This document shows positions 12,601 to 22,795 of a stretch of 64,000 nucleotides of DNA, one piece after another. The DNA comes from Prinsepia uniflora (lineage: Eukaryota > Streptophyta > Magnoliopsida > Rosales > Rosaceae), in contig CM064872.1 in NCBI GenBank assembly GCA_032719365.1, forward strand, positions 49,088,252 through 49,152,251, in the 5' to 3' direction. How positions within the stretch are numbered: position 1 is the first letter of the stretch; each line of letters begins with the position of its first letter. Under the pieces are notes generated by a model, which saw only the letters and a program-made list of their open reading frames with translations, was not told where the DNA came from and did not search any database. A program made the translations under genes and the position numbers.

Positions 12601-14084
12601 TTCTAGATACGGATGAGCATGGAGCTTTATTTGCCAGTTTCCATGTACGGCCAGTGTTGGTTGATCGGATCATTGAGGCGCAACTTCAGGACCCGATATT
12701 GTGCATCTACAGGATTGAAGTTGAGGCTGGAGAACGGCAGGACTTTACCGTCCGAGATGATGGGGCACTTGTGAAATTGGACCGTTTGTGTGTGCCAGCA
12801 GAGACAGAGTTACGGGCCGAGATATTGGAGGAGGCCCATAGTTCAGCGTATGCTATGCATCCGGGAGGTACAAAGATGTACCGTACCCTCCGGAACAATT
12901 ATTGGTGGCCAGGGATGAAGAGAGACATTGCTGAGTTTGTGAGCAGATGCTTAACCTGTCAGCAGGTTAAGGCGGAGCGGCAGAGACCGTATGGGGCTAT
13001 GCAGCCACTACCGATTCCCGAGTGGAAGTGGGACCACATCACCATGGACTTTGTCTTTAAGTTACCAAGGACCCGGAGTGGATTTGACGGAGTTTGGGTG
13101 ATTGTAGACCGATTAACGAAGTCAGCACATTTTCTGCCAATACAAGAGACTTACAACCCTAACCGACTGGCTCAATTGTTCGTGAAGGAGATCATCCGAC
13201 TTCATGGTACGCCGGAGTCGATCGTATCCGATCGTGGTCCGCGTTTCACTTCCAGGTTCTGGCGGAGTTTGCAGGCTACCTTGGGAACGAAACTGCGTTT
13301 CAGTACTGCTTTCCATCCACAGACTGATGGACAGTCTGAGAGGACTATTCAGACTCTGGAGGACATGATGAGATCTTGTGTACTGCAATTTCCGGATTCG
13401 TGGGATACTCACTTGCCTTTGATGGAATTTGCTTACAACAACAGCTACCAGGCGAGTATTGGGATGGCCCCCTACGAGGCACTGTATGGTCTACAGTGCA
13501 GGACACCTATCTACTGGATGGAGATTGGGGAGCGAGCGGCCGTAGGGCCGGAGTTGATGGATATCACCCAAGAAGCAGCCCGTGTTATCAAGGAGAGGTT
13601 GAGGGCGACACAGGATCGCCAAAAGAGTTATGCTGATAGACGGATCCGAGATTTGGAATTCGAGGTTGGAGATTTTGTCTTCCTGAGGTTGTCCCCGTGG
13701 AAAGGGATTATTCGCTTTGGCCGACGGGGAAAACTGAGTCCACATTTTATTGGACCTTATGAGATCGTGGAGAGGATTGGCCGGGTTGCCTATAGATTGG
13801 CTTTACCCCCGGAACTTTCAAAAGTTCACGACGTCTTCCATGTATCCATGTTGCGGAAGTACGTGCGTGACGCCTCTCATGTATTGGAAGAGCAACCCAT
13901 CGAACTTCGAGAGGATTTGAGCTTTGAAGAACAACCAGTACTGATTTTGAACAGGAAGGACAAGGTACTACGGCAGAAGACGATTCCTCTCGTGAAAGTC
14001 CTTTGGAGAAATCAGAACGTGGAAGAAGCCACATGGGAGCCCGAGGCTCAGATGCGGGAACAGTTTCCTTATTTGTTTCCTTAA
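9651..14084 (+). CDS. Gag-Pol polyprotein of element B (Tekay-type chromovirus)
   Basis: An uninterrupted 1477-residue polyprotein begins at the ATG shared with A (MPPRR). Gag occupies about residues 1-330, with a retrotransposon-gag domain and a basic Gly/Ser-rich stretch. The zinc knuckle starts at Cys275, but its last ligand is Phe288 instead of Cys. The aspartic protease has D-A-G at 366. Reverse transcriptase has FIDD with Asp702/703. RNase H has its first Asp near 849. The integrase has an HHCC finger near 1060-1115 and catalytic Asp1133, Asp1194 and Glu1230 (35 residues between the last two). The C-terminal 60 residues resemble a chromodomain, which targets integration to chromatin in this group. 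The frame and Pol catalytic residues look intact. The changed knuckle may impair RNA packaging. Confidence 0.93.
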   Translation: MPPRRTPSTWTAEEIEREMECASIKRAQRLGATPFNGGSDPEDAYEWIDKWERIFTVMHCPPGEQVTLAAFLLEGGAYRWWQGLEMSGWSVRTTTWAVFRAWFLDQYYPRSFLAAREAEFLRLEQGDMSVADYEQAFGKLSRFAAAFVSTEEDRCQRFDLGLRGEIRAGVTAATYATLRDMVDAAVRVEASLAAHQARQSSGEGRRWDRPHPGPTGRKISKGGNYRGAPTSLRGRGWSGRSGGSQRGGSRSSAGQHQSWSGASGGSWDGPRTVNCFACGGAGHYARDFPSLSRNNDTGGASVAQSSASNTAGGRGQGAGCGARGRRQTAGPSARVFAVTQQQARSAPDVITGTLHISNLIVRVLLDAGATHSFISRRCTGMLDCEVSALDSEMGVGTPMGVVYLVNQVIRRCPMRIEDVDLPADLIIMDIHDFDVILGMDWLAEHGSLIDCCSRQVFLRSPGLPEVTFHGERDCSLPEVISSLAATKLLRKGCQGYLAHVVSERVDTPSIEEIPVVREFPDVFPEDLPGLPPPREIEFTIELLPGTRPISQAPYRMAPAELRELKTQLQELVELGFIRPNTSPWGALVLFVRKNEGSLRLCVDYQQLNKVTLRNQYPLPMIDDLFDQLRGAQCFSNIDLRSGYHQLRIAEGDILKTAFRTRYGHYEFLVMPFGLTNAPAAFMDLMNRVFRPYLDKFVIVFIDDILVYSRSARAHEEHLRLVLGTLRHERLYAKLSKCQFWLSSIGFLGHVISADGISVDPQKTEAVTNWARPTTVTEVRSFVGLTGYYRRFVEGFSKIAAPLTRLTSKGVEFIWDEQCEQSFQELKHRLTTALILALPDNGGEFVVFSDASLQGLGCVLMQNGKVIAYASRQLKTHELNYPTHDLELAAVVHALKIWRHYLFGVTCRIYTDHQSLKYLFTQKELNLRQQRWLELIKDYDCTIEYHPGKANVVADALSRKSAGSIAHLRMVYLPLLVELRKAGVILDTDEHGALFASFHVRPVLVDRIIEAQLQDPILCIYRIEVEAGERQDFTVRDDGALVKLDRLCVPAETELRAEILEEAHSSAYAMHPGGTKMYRTLRNNYWWPGMKRDIAEFVSRCLTCQQVKAERQRPYGAMQPLPIPEWKWDHITMDFVFKLPRTRSGFDGVWVIVDRLTKSAHFLPIQETYNPNRLAQLFVKEIIRLHGTPESIVSDRGPRFTSRFWRSLQATLGTKLRFSTAFHPQTDGQSERTIQTLEDMMRSCVLQFPDSWDTHLPLMEFAYNNSYQASIGMAPYEALYGLQCRTPIYWMEIGERAAVGPELMDITQEAARVIKERLRATQDRQKSYADRRIRDLEFEVGDFVFLRLSPWKGIIRFGRRGKLSPHFIGPYEIVERIGRVAYRLALPPELSKVHDVFHVSMLRKYVRDASHVLEEQPIELREDLSFEEQPVLILNRKDKVLRQKTIPLVKVLWRNQNVEEATWEPEAQMREQFPYLFP

Positions 14085-14106
14085 ATTTCGGGACGAAATT
14101 CCTTAT

Positions 14107-14116
14107 GGGGGGAAGG
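14107..14116 (+). other. Polypurine tract of element B
   Basis: GGGGGGAAGG lies two bases before the TGTAACACC start of the 3' LTR. The same tract precedes the 3' LTR of element G. Confidence 0.7.
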
Positions 14117-14117
14117 T

Positions 14118-16958
14118 TGTAACACCCCGGAAATTCGCAGATTGTAATATTGTAATTTAATGTATGAATTGACGTTTTTACCCTTGTGAATTGTATGGCC
14201 AATTGTTGACTTTTTGGTTTATGGGTCAAATGGACTTTGACCAGTGATCGTGACGTAGTTCAGGACGTCACGAGTTCATAGACAGGTGGCACGTCCAATT
14301 CGGACGATCAGGGAAAAAGTTATGACTATCGGAAGTTCAGGGCATTACCGTAATTTGGACGAATTAAGGGAAAAAGTTGACTTTTTGAAATACCGTGAAT
14401 TTTGACCCGACCCGAAGACCGTTGGATTCGTCTCGATGCCATGAGTATAACGACAGGCGGCACGCGTGAAACGGACATCGGATGACCGAGTTGCGGGTCA
14501 CGGAAGTTGGAGGGCATTTTGGTAATTTCTGCCCTGAGGGCATTTTGGTCTTTTTGCACGGTTACTGTAGCAGCAACCGTGAAAAGCAGGGGACACGGCC
14601 ATGTCGTGGTGTTTGTGGGCGTGCAAATTGTTTAAGCCTTAGTGGACTGTTTGTGGACATTGTTTATGTAGTTTGAGGGGGTGGGAGTGTAGTTTGAGGC
14701 CGAATTAGTGCACGGGTAGGATTGAAATCGTGGTTGAGCTCTGTGTGCGGGAGGCAGTGTCCAGTGAGGTCTGTGGTTGTCTCCCACGGGTGTTGGCCCT
14801 CTTGATCGCTTAACCGAGTAGGGGAGTGAGCGAATGGCTCATTTTGGCGTCTGTTTGGGGCTGAGAGATTGTGAGAGACGGGGAGAAACCGTGAGGAACA
14901 TTTTCGGGTTTTTGGGGGGAAATTTTCGAATTCAATCTCCACGGGTTTTGGGACCAATCTAGGCACCGTGGAAGCCTTCTGGGTGTGACAGAAACTCATG
15001 CGAGCAGTCATTGAAGGGGGTTGATCGTGGTGTGCCCAGGAACCCAAGTTCCAGTTCTGAGAGAAACCGGTTTGGAGGGAAAATCCAAGTTCAATTTCCA
15101 CGACCTTTTGGATGAAACCAATCATTGAGTGAGCTTTCTGGGAACATTTGGAACCTGTCCATATCGGAATCGACGGCAACCTGCCACGAAGGAGCTGGGA
15201 CGGTGACCGCCGTGTGCAGAGGAAATCGCAGCTTTTGGACGGCTACTTCCAGGTGAAGTTTCGTTCAATTGATGGTTCTATTTTGTTAATCTAGGTCATA
15301 TTATGCCTCTGTATGATTTAATTGGACAATGGTGATAGTTTGGAGGAGTTCTGAGTTTTGACCCGTGTAGCTATTCGGGTTTGGTTAGGACGATTTAGGG
15401 CGTGTCGAGATGATTAGAGGACTAGGAACTGTAATTAAAAGATGTTAGAACATGTTAGAATCAAGAATGAATGAAATTAAGTAGAAATTGAGGGTTATTT
15501 AACCGGGTCACACCGCGGGTTGAAGACCCGAATTACACTGAATCGGGCAAGAATGACGACACTGTAGGAGTGTCACTGTAGCAGCGCGTGACTTTCACGC
15601 GCAGCCACTTTGGGCGGCGTGTGAGGGCGCGTTGAGCACTATCTCGGATCACGATCAACATGACTTTTAATCCTTTCATCATTATGAAAATTTTCTGTGA
15701 AATAATCATGTTGATCTGAGATAGTGAGGAAGGTCAGTTTAGGGCCGGATGTCTCGGGAAGCGTGTTGGCCGGCTTTCCCGAACCGGTTTCTGTTTTGGA
15801 CTTTTTGAGGGTATTTTAAGGACCTATAATGACACTTGTGTGTGATTGGAAATGACAGGAAACTTACGTTAATTCCGGAGACAAGTTCGTACGCGCGTTA
15901 TTCGCAGCGGGAGCGTACTGTGAGTGGGCCCGTTTTTATTAACACTTGCATGCATAACCGTTTTCGTTTCCGTATATCTATATGTGTGCGTGAATCATTA
16001 ATGAATTTTGATTATCTCGATTTACGGCTGTGACACATTTTACGGTGTTGGGCTGAGACCCGTTTTACGGAAATTGAATACTGTTTTATATTGTATATAT
16101 ATATACGTATGCTTGTGGATACGATGACTATCTTGGGTACTGTACTGTATAATCCACCGTATAATACTGTCTCCTCCGGATGTGGTACCCCGGAGCGGTC
16201 ACGGTGCATTGCCTGCGAGGAGTCATGCTACGGAGGTGCCGGACCGTAGGACGACTCAGGAGCAAGATTGCTATTATTGGACGTCTGGGACGTCGAGCGT
16301 CTGGGACGTTAGGCATCTGGGATGCCATAACTGAACTGGGTTCGGAGATTGGACTCGGGATTTGAGACCCCGGGTGGCACGCGTAGCCTTGGGACTGTGA
16401 CCATCATTGGACGTCAAGGACGTCGGACATCTGGGATGTCAATATCGGATGTGTATGGTGCAGTAGCTGGGTTTATATTACATTTCTGGCTTAATATGAT
16501 GCTTGTGATATATTACATGTATTTATGGTTTTTAAATACTGATGCATGCATGTTTGGAAAACGGAGGGGTAAATTATATATTTTACTTATTATACTGTTT
16601 TCACAAACCTGAGTTTCAGCCCACTCACCCTTCATGTTTTGGTAACCCCTCCAGGTCGTGCTGCTGAAGTTGGTGGGGACCCCGAGGCTGAGGCATAAAT
16701 TTTGTACTGCGCACCTGATCCCCTGTCGGGTCGGATCACCCGCAGGATTTTCCTTTCTAGTGTCGTGCTCGGATTTTGTATTTTAAATTGTATCCCTTGT
16801 CTGACATCTGTTAAATTTGGACTATGTATGATTTTATGATTCGGACATTTATGCATTTAAGTTTTTAAGGCTAAAATTGGAATTTTCGGTTCGGGTGTCA
16901 GACGGGAGCAGGGCACGCCCCCTTGTGGTCCCCGGGGGATCGGGGCGGGTCCCTGTCA
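14118..16958 (+). repeat. 3' LTR of element B
   Basis: It is 2841 bp, starts TGTAACACC and ends CCCTGTCA. It carries the shared LTR core (14250-14293), a diverged second copy of that module near 14440-14490, and small hairpins at 16174-16440. A 36-bp segment near 15640-15730 recurs inverted (ATCTCGGATCACGATCAAC against GTTGATCTGAGATAG) and can form a long hairpin. The head of the LTR matches 62909 onward closely. Confidence 0.85.
16174..16440 (+). repeat. Array of short hairpins in LTR B
   Basis: CTCCGG/CCGGAG (16174/16190) is followed by 15-nt hairpins, each with a 6-bp stem and 3-nt loop: GACGTC-TGG-GACGTC (16280), AGCGTC-TGG-GACGTT (16296), GGCATC-TGG-GATGCC (16312), GACGTC-AAG-GACGTC (16410) and GACATC-TGG-GATGTC (16426). 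The stems differ in sequence but stay paired. Confidence 0.6.
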
Positions 16959-17519
16959 GCTTGGGTTCGACCCCCCAGTTGCAAATCCTTCGTTTTTTTT
17001 GGTTTTTTCCTTTTTATTCCCCAACCAGCTGCCACATACCCTTGTCTTTTTTTTTTCCTTTTTATTCATTTATTCTAATTTTTCAAAGGTTGGTCTTTTT
17101 TTTTTTCCATTTTTTGTCCAATTTTATATATATCCATTACTTTCAATTTTTAACAAAATTTGACCCTATTTTTTCATTCTTTTTTTTCCCAATTTTAAAT
17201 ATATTAAACTTATTTTATCATTTTTCTTACATTGAATTTTTGTATGTTTATTGTTATATTTTTAACCATTTTAACATTCAAATATAGTAACTCACCTCAA
17301 TTTATGTTTATATTTAAGATTTTATATTATTAGTTATCGTCAGAATCATATTACATCTTATTCATCATATATTTATCATATAAAAGTCATTTTATAGTTT
17401 TTATTAGTCCTATATAACCATTATTGCATACTTAAGTTTTTCTCTAAGTTTCATTCCAAATTTCCAACTTTAAGACCGAATTTCCGTCATTTTTGTTGAC
17501 CGTAAACAATATCGATATC
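16959..17519. other. T-rich spacer without a gene
   Basis: After the B LTR there is a strongly T-rich stretch (about 16990-17280) and then AT-rich sequence. No coding frame with family likeness was seen. The last 60 bp join the sequence at 22802 into one GATATCGATA-rich repeat that the hAT element split. Confidence 0.6.
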
Positions 17520-17536
17520 TAGCCCTGTTAATTTGT

Positions 17537-17755
17537 CTGGAAAAACCGACCGAAAAACCGCACCGAACCGGGACCAAACCGCAAAATACCGAACCGTTGA
17601 AAAACCGAAACCGTTCGAAAAAAACCGGACCGAACCAGACTGCATCGGTTCGGTTCCGGTTTTCGGTATCACAAGATCGACCCGAACCGAACCGGACCGA
17701 AAGTGGCATAAAACCGAACCAAAGCCGTCCCAACCGAACCGAACCGAACTAAGTA
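17537..17755 (+). repeat. Left subterminal CCGAAC-type repeat array of the hAT element
   Basis: Many copies of ACCGAACCG-like words are spread over about 220 bp just inside the left inverted repeat. The right end has the array in inverted orientation. In Ac-like elements such subterminal motifs bind transposase. That role here is inferred. Confidence 0.7.
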
Positions 17756-17889
17756 ATTAAAACGCCTAAAGAACGACGTCGTTTAATTGGGGTTGCTAAT
17801 GAAAACCGGACCAAACCCTAGACCTAGATGAGTCACGAGAGATCGAATATCGATCCGTCATCAGAAATTCAGAACTGAAGAGATTGCAA

Positions 17890-19932
17890 TTTGCACTCTT
17901 CAGCAATTTGCAATTTGCAACAGCGGAACCTTCGACGGCGGCTTCAGGGCTATCTCCCATCCAACTCCCAGTTCATCTTCACTCTTCAGCCTTCAACCTT
18001 CGACAATCGACAGTTCGACGGCGGCTGCATCATCGACCACCTTCAATCCCAATCGAACCCTGAGCCTGAAGGTATACATTGTCCTATGGATATGTTTATC
18101 ACTCTCCTATTTAATACATACGAATTGGATGCTTTACTGCTTATGGATATGTTTCTTACTTCGATGAAATGGGATTCTGTTTAATTGAATGGGGTTGGAG
18201 ACAGATAGGGCGATGTGGGCGATGTGGTTTGTGTTTTTCTTGGTGGGTTGGTTGGTGATTCTCTGGATGAATGGGTCATTGTCAATTTCATTTCCGTTTT
18301 TTGAATAAATTTCGTTTTTTGAACACCGTGGTAAGCTTGCTGCCTGCTGGGGTATATTCACTATATTGTGGTTTGCTTTGCTTTCTTCTTCTAGCAAACA
18401 ATTATATGAACATGTATAAATTATATTCAATAAATATTGTTCCAAAATTGCATGTACAAATTTGTACTTTCGAGTGAATATTTATGTTTTGATACTGTCA
18501 ATTGAACACTTGAGAGTTCTATTAGTGTACACAAATCATTGGCATATATACATTTTTGTGCGCTAATTTATTTGTATATACTTAGCATCTCAAGGAAGAA
18601 AAAAATTTAAATGATTGGACCAAGAAAAAAAGAACCATTATTCATAGCAAGTAGGGAATGAGATGCCCTTTCCTCTCCTGTTTTATTTCCAAGCATGTGA
18701 AACTTATAACTGCGGTATGTGTGAGCTTGTGCTTCTCGGAGAATTTATTCATAATATTTCACTTGGCTGTTAGGTTCTCAGCTTTTTCTCTCTTAATTGG
18801 CACCTTTTGTGTCTATACAGATATTTCAATTAGTTCCAGCATAAAATAGCTTTCACACTTTCATTGGTATTGTCATTTGTTTCTGTCCGGCTTTGAGCTT
18901 TACTCTTATAGTTAGACTTTATGAAATCTCTCATTCAGTAGATAGTTGGACAGCTTACCTACTTATTGACCATACACATGACCTATGATTAGAAATCATA
19001 AATTTCGTTGTGGGTGCTAAGCTTGCTGGGGTTTGGATTATTCAGTTTACTTAGGAAATTAATGAGAAGATCCTATAACAATCCAAGCAAACATTTGAGT
19101 ATAGCTCCGTATGTTTGCCCTTATCTGCAGGCATATACTGTGGTCCTCTGAGATTGAAAGCTTAGCTGCTGCATTTAGCCAAATATGCATCCCATCCTTG
19201 AACACGGTATTCAATTTCATGAGCTGCCTCTGCAGGGTTTGAAGCCTTTATAATTCCCCGACCCACGATTATAATGTCACTACCTCTATCACAGATCACC
19301 TGGAACACAATTTCTCTCAACCAAAAGGCAAACCCATAAACTAATAGCATTAAGAACTACAGGTCAAATACATGAGGTTGAATTACAACAATTTTCTGTC
19401 TTATGGTTTGTGGTTGGCTTGTTGGTTAAATAGAATGAAACTAAATAATATTTTCCTACAAGAGAGATTGATTTCGCAACGAGAGTTTAGTTAAATATTG
19501 AATGCTAATTCACAGATACCTCAATCTGTATGGTTACCAAGATTATCACCACCAGACACCGTTTGCACTCCAGGGGTTGCCTGGATGAAAACTGGATTTA
19601 CTGGTGCCCCTGGCCATGATGCTGGATTAACCGAAATGAAGCCCATCACAAAGTCAGAATGCTCCTCGGCAATCTTCAGTGCTGCAGCTGTGTAGTCTCC
19701 TTTGGTTTAGTACTTGTATCCCCGACTTGTGTAGTTCTCTTTGAATGTACTTGTATCCCCAGCATTGAAACTTGTCGGCTGAATTTTACTCAGACATGTT
19801 TGAAATTTGAATGTACTTCCTTCCCTAAATTCAAAAAATATGTGTTTTTTTATGTACATTTTGCATGTGATGTGTTCAGGGTAAGTTATGTGTTTAACCT
19901 ATGAGAATGGTGCTTATTAGTTATTACTACAG
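17890..19932 (+). other. Probable 5' leader and leader intron of the hAT transposase
   Basis: The leader near 17880-18071 ends in a good donor (GAAG|GTATAC at 18072). An acceptor (TACTACAG|ATCG) ends at 19932, 27 bp before the transposase ATG. If used, a 1.86-kb leader intron would hold the captured UMP synthase pieces. Splicing is inferred from consensus only. No coding frame was found at 18080-19130. Confidence 0.35.
19162..19700 (-). pseudogene. UMPS: Captured UMP synthase fragment (OMP decarboxylase domain)
   Basis: Two exon-like segments on the minus strand read as the C-terminal part of plant UMP synthase, the bifunctional enzyme of pyrimidine synthesis. Segment 19521-19700 encodes GDYTAAALKIAEEHSDF followed by GFISVNPASWPGAPVNP and ATPGVQTVSGGDNLG. 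Segment 19162-19299 encodes VICDRGSDIIIVGRGIIKA then NPAEAAHE, QGWDAYLAKC and a TAA. An acceptor (TTCCAG|GTGATC) precedes the second segment, so intron DNA was captured too. The first segment loses frame after DNLG and a 6-bp insertion lies in the second. The rest of the gene is absent. It is inside the hAT element and antisense to the transposase. Confidence 0.8.
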
Positions 19933-19959
19933 ATCGAAACCAAACCCTAAGAAATAAGA

Positions 19960-22321
19960 ATGGTGCTTATCTCTGGGAATACTTCTAGCGCTGTGTCTGC
20001 CGCCTCATCAGAATTGCCTGAAGAGGTATTTATTCTCAGACTTGCTGGATTCCATTATATGACTCTAGTTTTCATACTTGCTGTTTTCATAATATTAAAA
20101 ACATCATATTTGCTGTTTTTTTGTTTTGTAGGTGGACAATGTTCATGATTCACAAGGAGATGAATTTGACCCGGAGTTGAATCAGGAGGGAAAACCACTG
20201 ACCACTTTGACCAACGCTGAAATTAATGCGCAATTTCTAGAGCATGCGAAGAAAAGGCAGCGTGCAAGCATATGGGATCATTTTGAAAGGTACAAAGCTG
20301 ATACTGGTTTCACTAGGGCTAGATGTAATTATTGCCCTAATACGTATGCTGCTGACTCTATTAGAAATGGAACTAGGGCCTTAATTAGTCACCTTCAAAA
20401 ATGTCCTAAATATCCTCCTAATATGATTGCCAAAAGAAATCAGAAAGTTCTATCCGTAGAAAAGCCCACAGAAGTTGCTGTTGGGTTTAATCAGAAGGAG
20501 CTTGTTAGGAAATTGGTTCAGATGGTCATAGTTGATGAGTTGCCTTTTTCTTTTGGGGAGGGATATGGGTTTCGTGATTTTTGTTCCCAAGCTTGTCCTA
20601 GGTTTAAAATTCCATGTCGTCAGACAATTGCCAAGGAGGTGCTTAATATGTATTATGCTGAGAAGGAGTCCCTTAAAGAATTGATCAAGTCTTATAGGGT
20701 TTGTGTTACTACTGATACATGGACATCCCTTCAAAACATCAATTATATGGTTATCACTGCTCATTTTATTGACAGTGATTGGGTATTGCATAAAAAGATT
20801 ATCAACTTTTGTGTGATTCCAAACCATAAAGGAGAATCAATTGGGAGGCTTTTGGAGGATTGTTTACTTGGATGGGGTATTGAGAAGCTTTTGACTGTTA
20901 CAGTAGATAATGCTTCTTCAAATGATGCTGGGTTGTCTTTTTTGATGAAAAGAATGCCTAAATGGAAATGTCAGATGGCGCTTTTGAATAATGGGGAAAA
21001 TTTTCATGTTAGATGTATTGCTCATATCTTGAACTTGATTGTCAATGATGGCTTGACTGTGTTGAATGAATCTATTCAAAGTATTAGAAATGCCATCAGA
21101 TATGTAAGATCTTCCCCTAGTAGGTTTGAAATATTTAAGAAGGGTGCGGAGAAGGCTATGGTTGATAGCAAAGGGCTGGTGGTATTGGATGTTCCAACTA
21201 GGTGGAATTCCACCTATTTGATGTTGGAATCAGCTCTTAAGTTTCGAGGAGCATTTGAGGTCCTAATTGAGGATGATCCGAATTATGTTGCTTATTTTGT
21301 AAGTGATCGAAGGGTAGGACCACCGTCTGAGTATGATTGGGAAGTAGCGAGTTCATTTGCTGCTTATTTGAAACCCTTTTATGAAGTAACTTTACGAGTT
21401 TGTTGCACTTCTACACCCACAATCCAATGTGCTTTACATGATGTGTATAGGATTTTAACTCTTTTGCGTCGTGAACAGAAGAGTGTTTTATTGTCTGGTA
21501 TTGCAAGCACCATGCAAGCCAAATTTGACAAATATTGGGGGGAAATGGAGCGTATGAACCAATATTATTTTATAGCTCTTGTTCTTGATCCTCGTCATAA
21601 ATTGGACGCTGTGGAGGATTGTTTTGGGGGGGTATTTGAGGATGATGATGATAAGGTTGGACATGCTATTTCTAGATTGAAGATTTTATTGATTAGCCTT
21701 CATAAACTCTATGAAGACGGTGAGAATTGGGATTCTGCAAGAGAGGACATTGTTAGTGGCAGCTCATCTGCAGTAGCAAAGGACAAGATGGGTTTGAGTG
21801 ACGATACGGATCTTATAGCAAGGAGGATGAGGAGAAAGGCAAAGAAGGAAATTATTTGTAATGATTTGGATAGATATCTATTAGATCCTATTGAAGATAT
21901 TGAGGATTCAACGTTTGATATTTTGGGTTGGTGGAAAATGATCGGGACATCCAAATATCCAATCTTATCTCGAGTTGCACGGGATGTTCTAGCTATACCC
22001 ACTTCAACAATAGCTTCGGAGTCATGTTTTAGCACAAGTGGAAGGGTAATTAATTCGTATAGAAGTTCGTTGAGCCCTGAAGTTGTGGAGGCATTGATTT
22101 GTACTCAAAATTGGCTTATGAGTATTAATATTGCATTACATTTGGAGCCGAGTGTTGAAGAAGTGGAGTGTTATCATGCTCTTGCACAAGGTAATTGTTG
22201 TATCTTTTTATTATTTCTAATACATTTGTTTGTTAATAATTGTGAATTTATGTAGATAATTAACTTTGCTTGTGTCTCATATGTAGAAATGGCAAATGGT
22301 CGTCCTAAGGTGCCTCAATAG
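19960..22321 (+). CDS. hAT transposase, BED zinc finger type (3 exons)
   Basis: The proposed model is exon 1 19960-20025 (22 codons from ATG, donor GAG|GTATTT), exon 2 20132-22190 (acceptor TTTTGTAG) and exon 3 22287-22321 (donor CAAG|GTAATT, acceptor ATGTAG), ending TAG. The product is about 719 residues. A BED-type finger lies near residues 60-115 (RCNYC...H...C). The RNase H-like core has Asp217 (TTDTWTS), Asp281 (VDNASSND) and Glu652 (ASESCF). A WNSTY motif is followed by a C-terminal hAT dimerisation region. All catalytic residues and splice sites appear intact and no stops interrupt the model. It belongs to the plant RICESLEEPER/DAYSLEEPER-like group, but the terminal repeats show it is a transposon gene, not a domesticated one. 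Confidence 0.88.
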
Positions 22322-22587
22322 TCCAATCCTTGAGGCTTCTTGCCTTGCTGACATGGTTGATCATATTATCTACCATTTTGTTCACGGATGGTTTGATTTT
22401 ACAATCTTATTATTTTTATTGCTTGTAATGAACTTTTTTATTCGACTTTGATGCTTTTATTTTATTGTTTGTAATAGACATTCTATATTTCTATGTTGGA
22501 TTTTGATGCCTTGATGATTTTGTTGTTTAAAATGGATATGGAGATTAATTATGGAATAAATATAGATTATTGTATAAAAATATAAAA

Positions 22588-22795
22588 ACCGGTTTTTAGT
22601 AAAAACCGAACCGGTTCGTCCCGAAATAAACCGAAAAAATCGGTAAAACCCGAAACCGAACCGGACCGAACCGAACAGTTCGGTTTCGGTTTAAGTCGGT
22701 TTTTTGAAGGAAAACCGAACCGAACCGGAACCGATTCTTCCACCCGGTTCGGTTTCGGTTTCGGTAAAAAAACCGAACCGAAAAACCGATTAACA
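22588..22795 (-). repeat. Right subterminal repeat array of the hAT element
   Basis: Dense ACCGAACCG / CGGTTCGGTT words occur next to the right inverted repeat, mirroring the left array at 17537-17755. They are probable transposase-binding sites. Confidence 0.7.

Larger units (their letters stand above)
9524..16958 (+). mobile_element. Ty3/gypsy Tekay-like LTR retrotransposon B (5' LTR interrupted by A)
   Basis: In the window it comprises a 14-bp 5' LTR tail, primer site, full-length Gag-Pol, polypurine tract and a 2841-bp 3' LTR. The 3' LTR is clearly different from the A LTR immediately upstream, so the A LTR is not B's own. The rest of B's 5' LTR is predicted to lie left of position 1, beyond element A. 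The LTR starting at 62909 belongs to the same family. Confidence 0.82.

Noticed and set aside
16961..16978. tRNA or SINE B-box (GGTTCGACCCC) after LTR B
   Set aside because: It matches the pol III B-box nearly, but there is no A-box, acceptor stem or SINE body nearby.
17487..17760. Open frames in the CCGAAC arrays
   Set aside because: They are produced by the repeated hexamers of the hAT ends and have no protein likeness.
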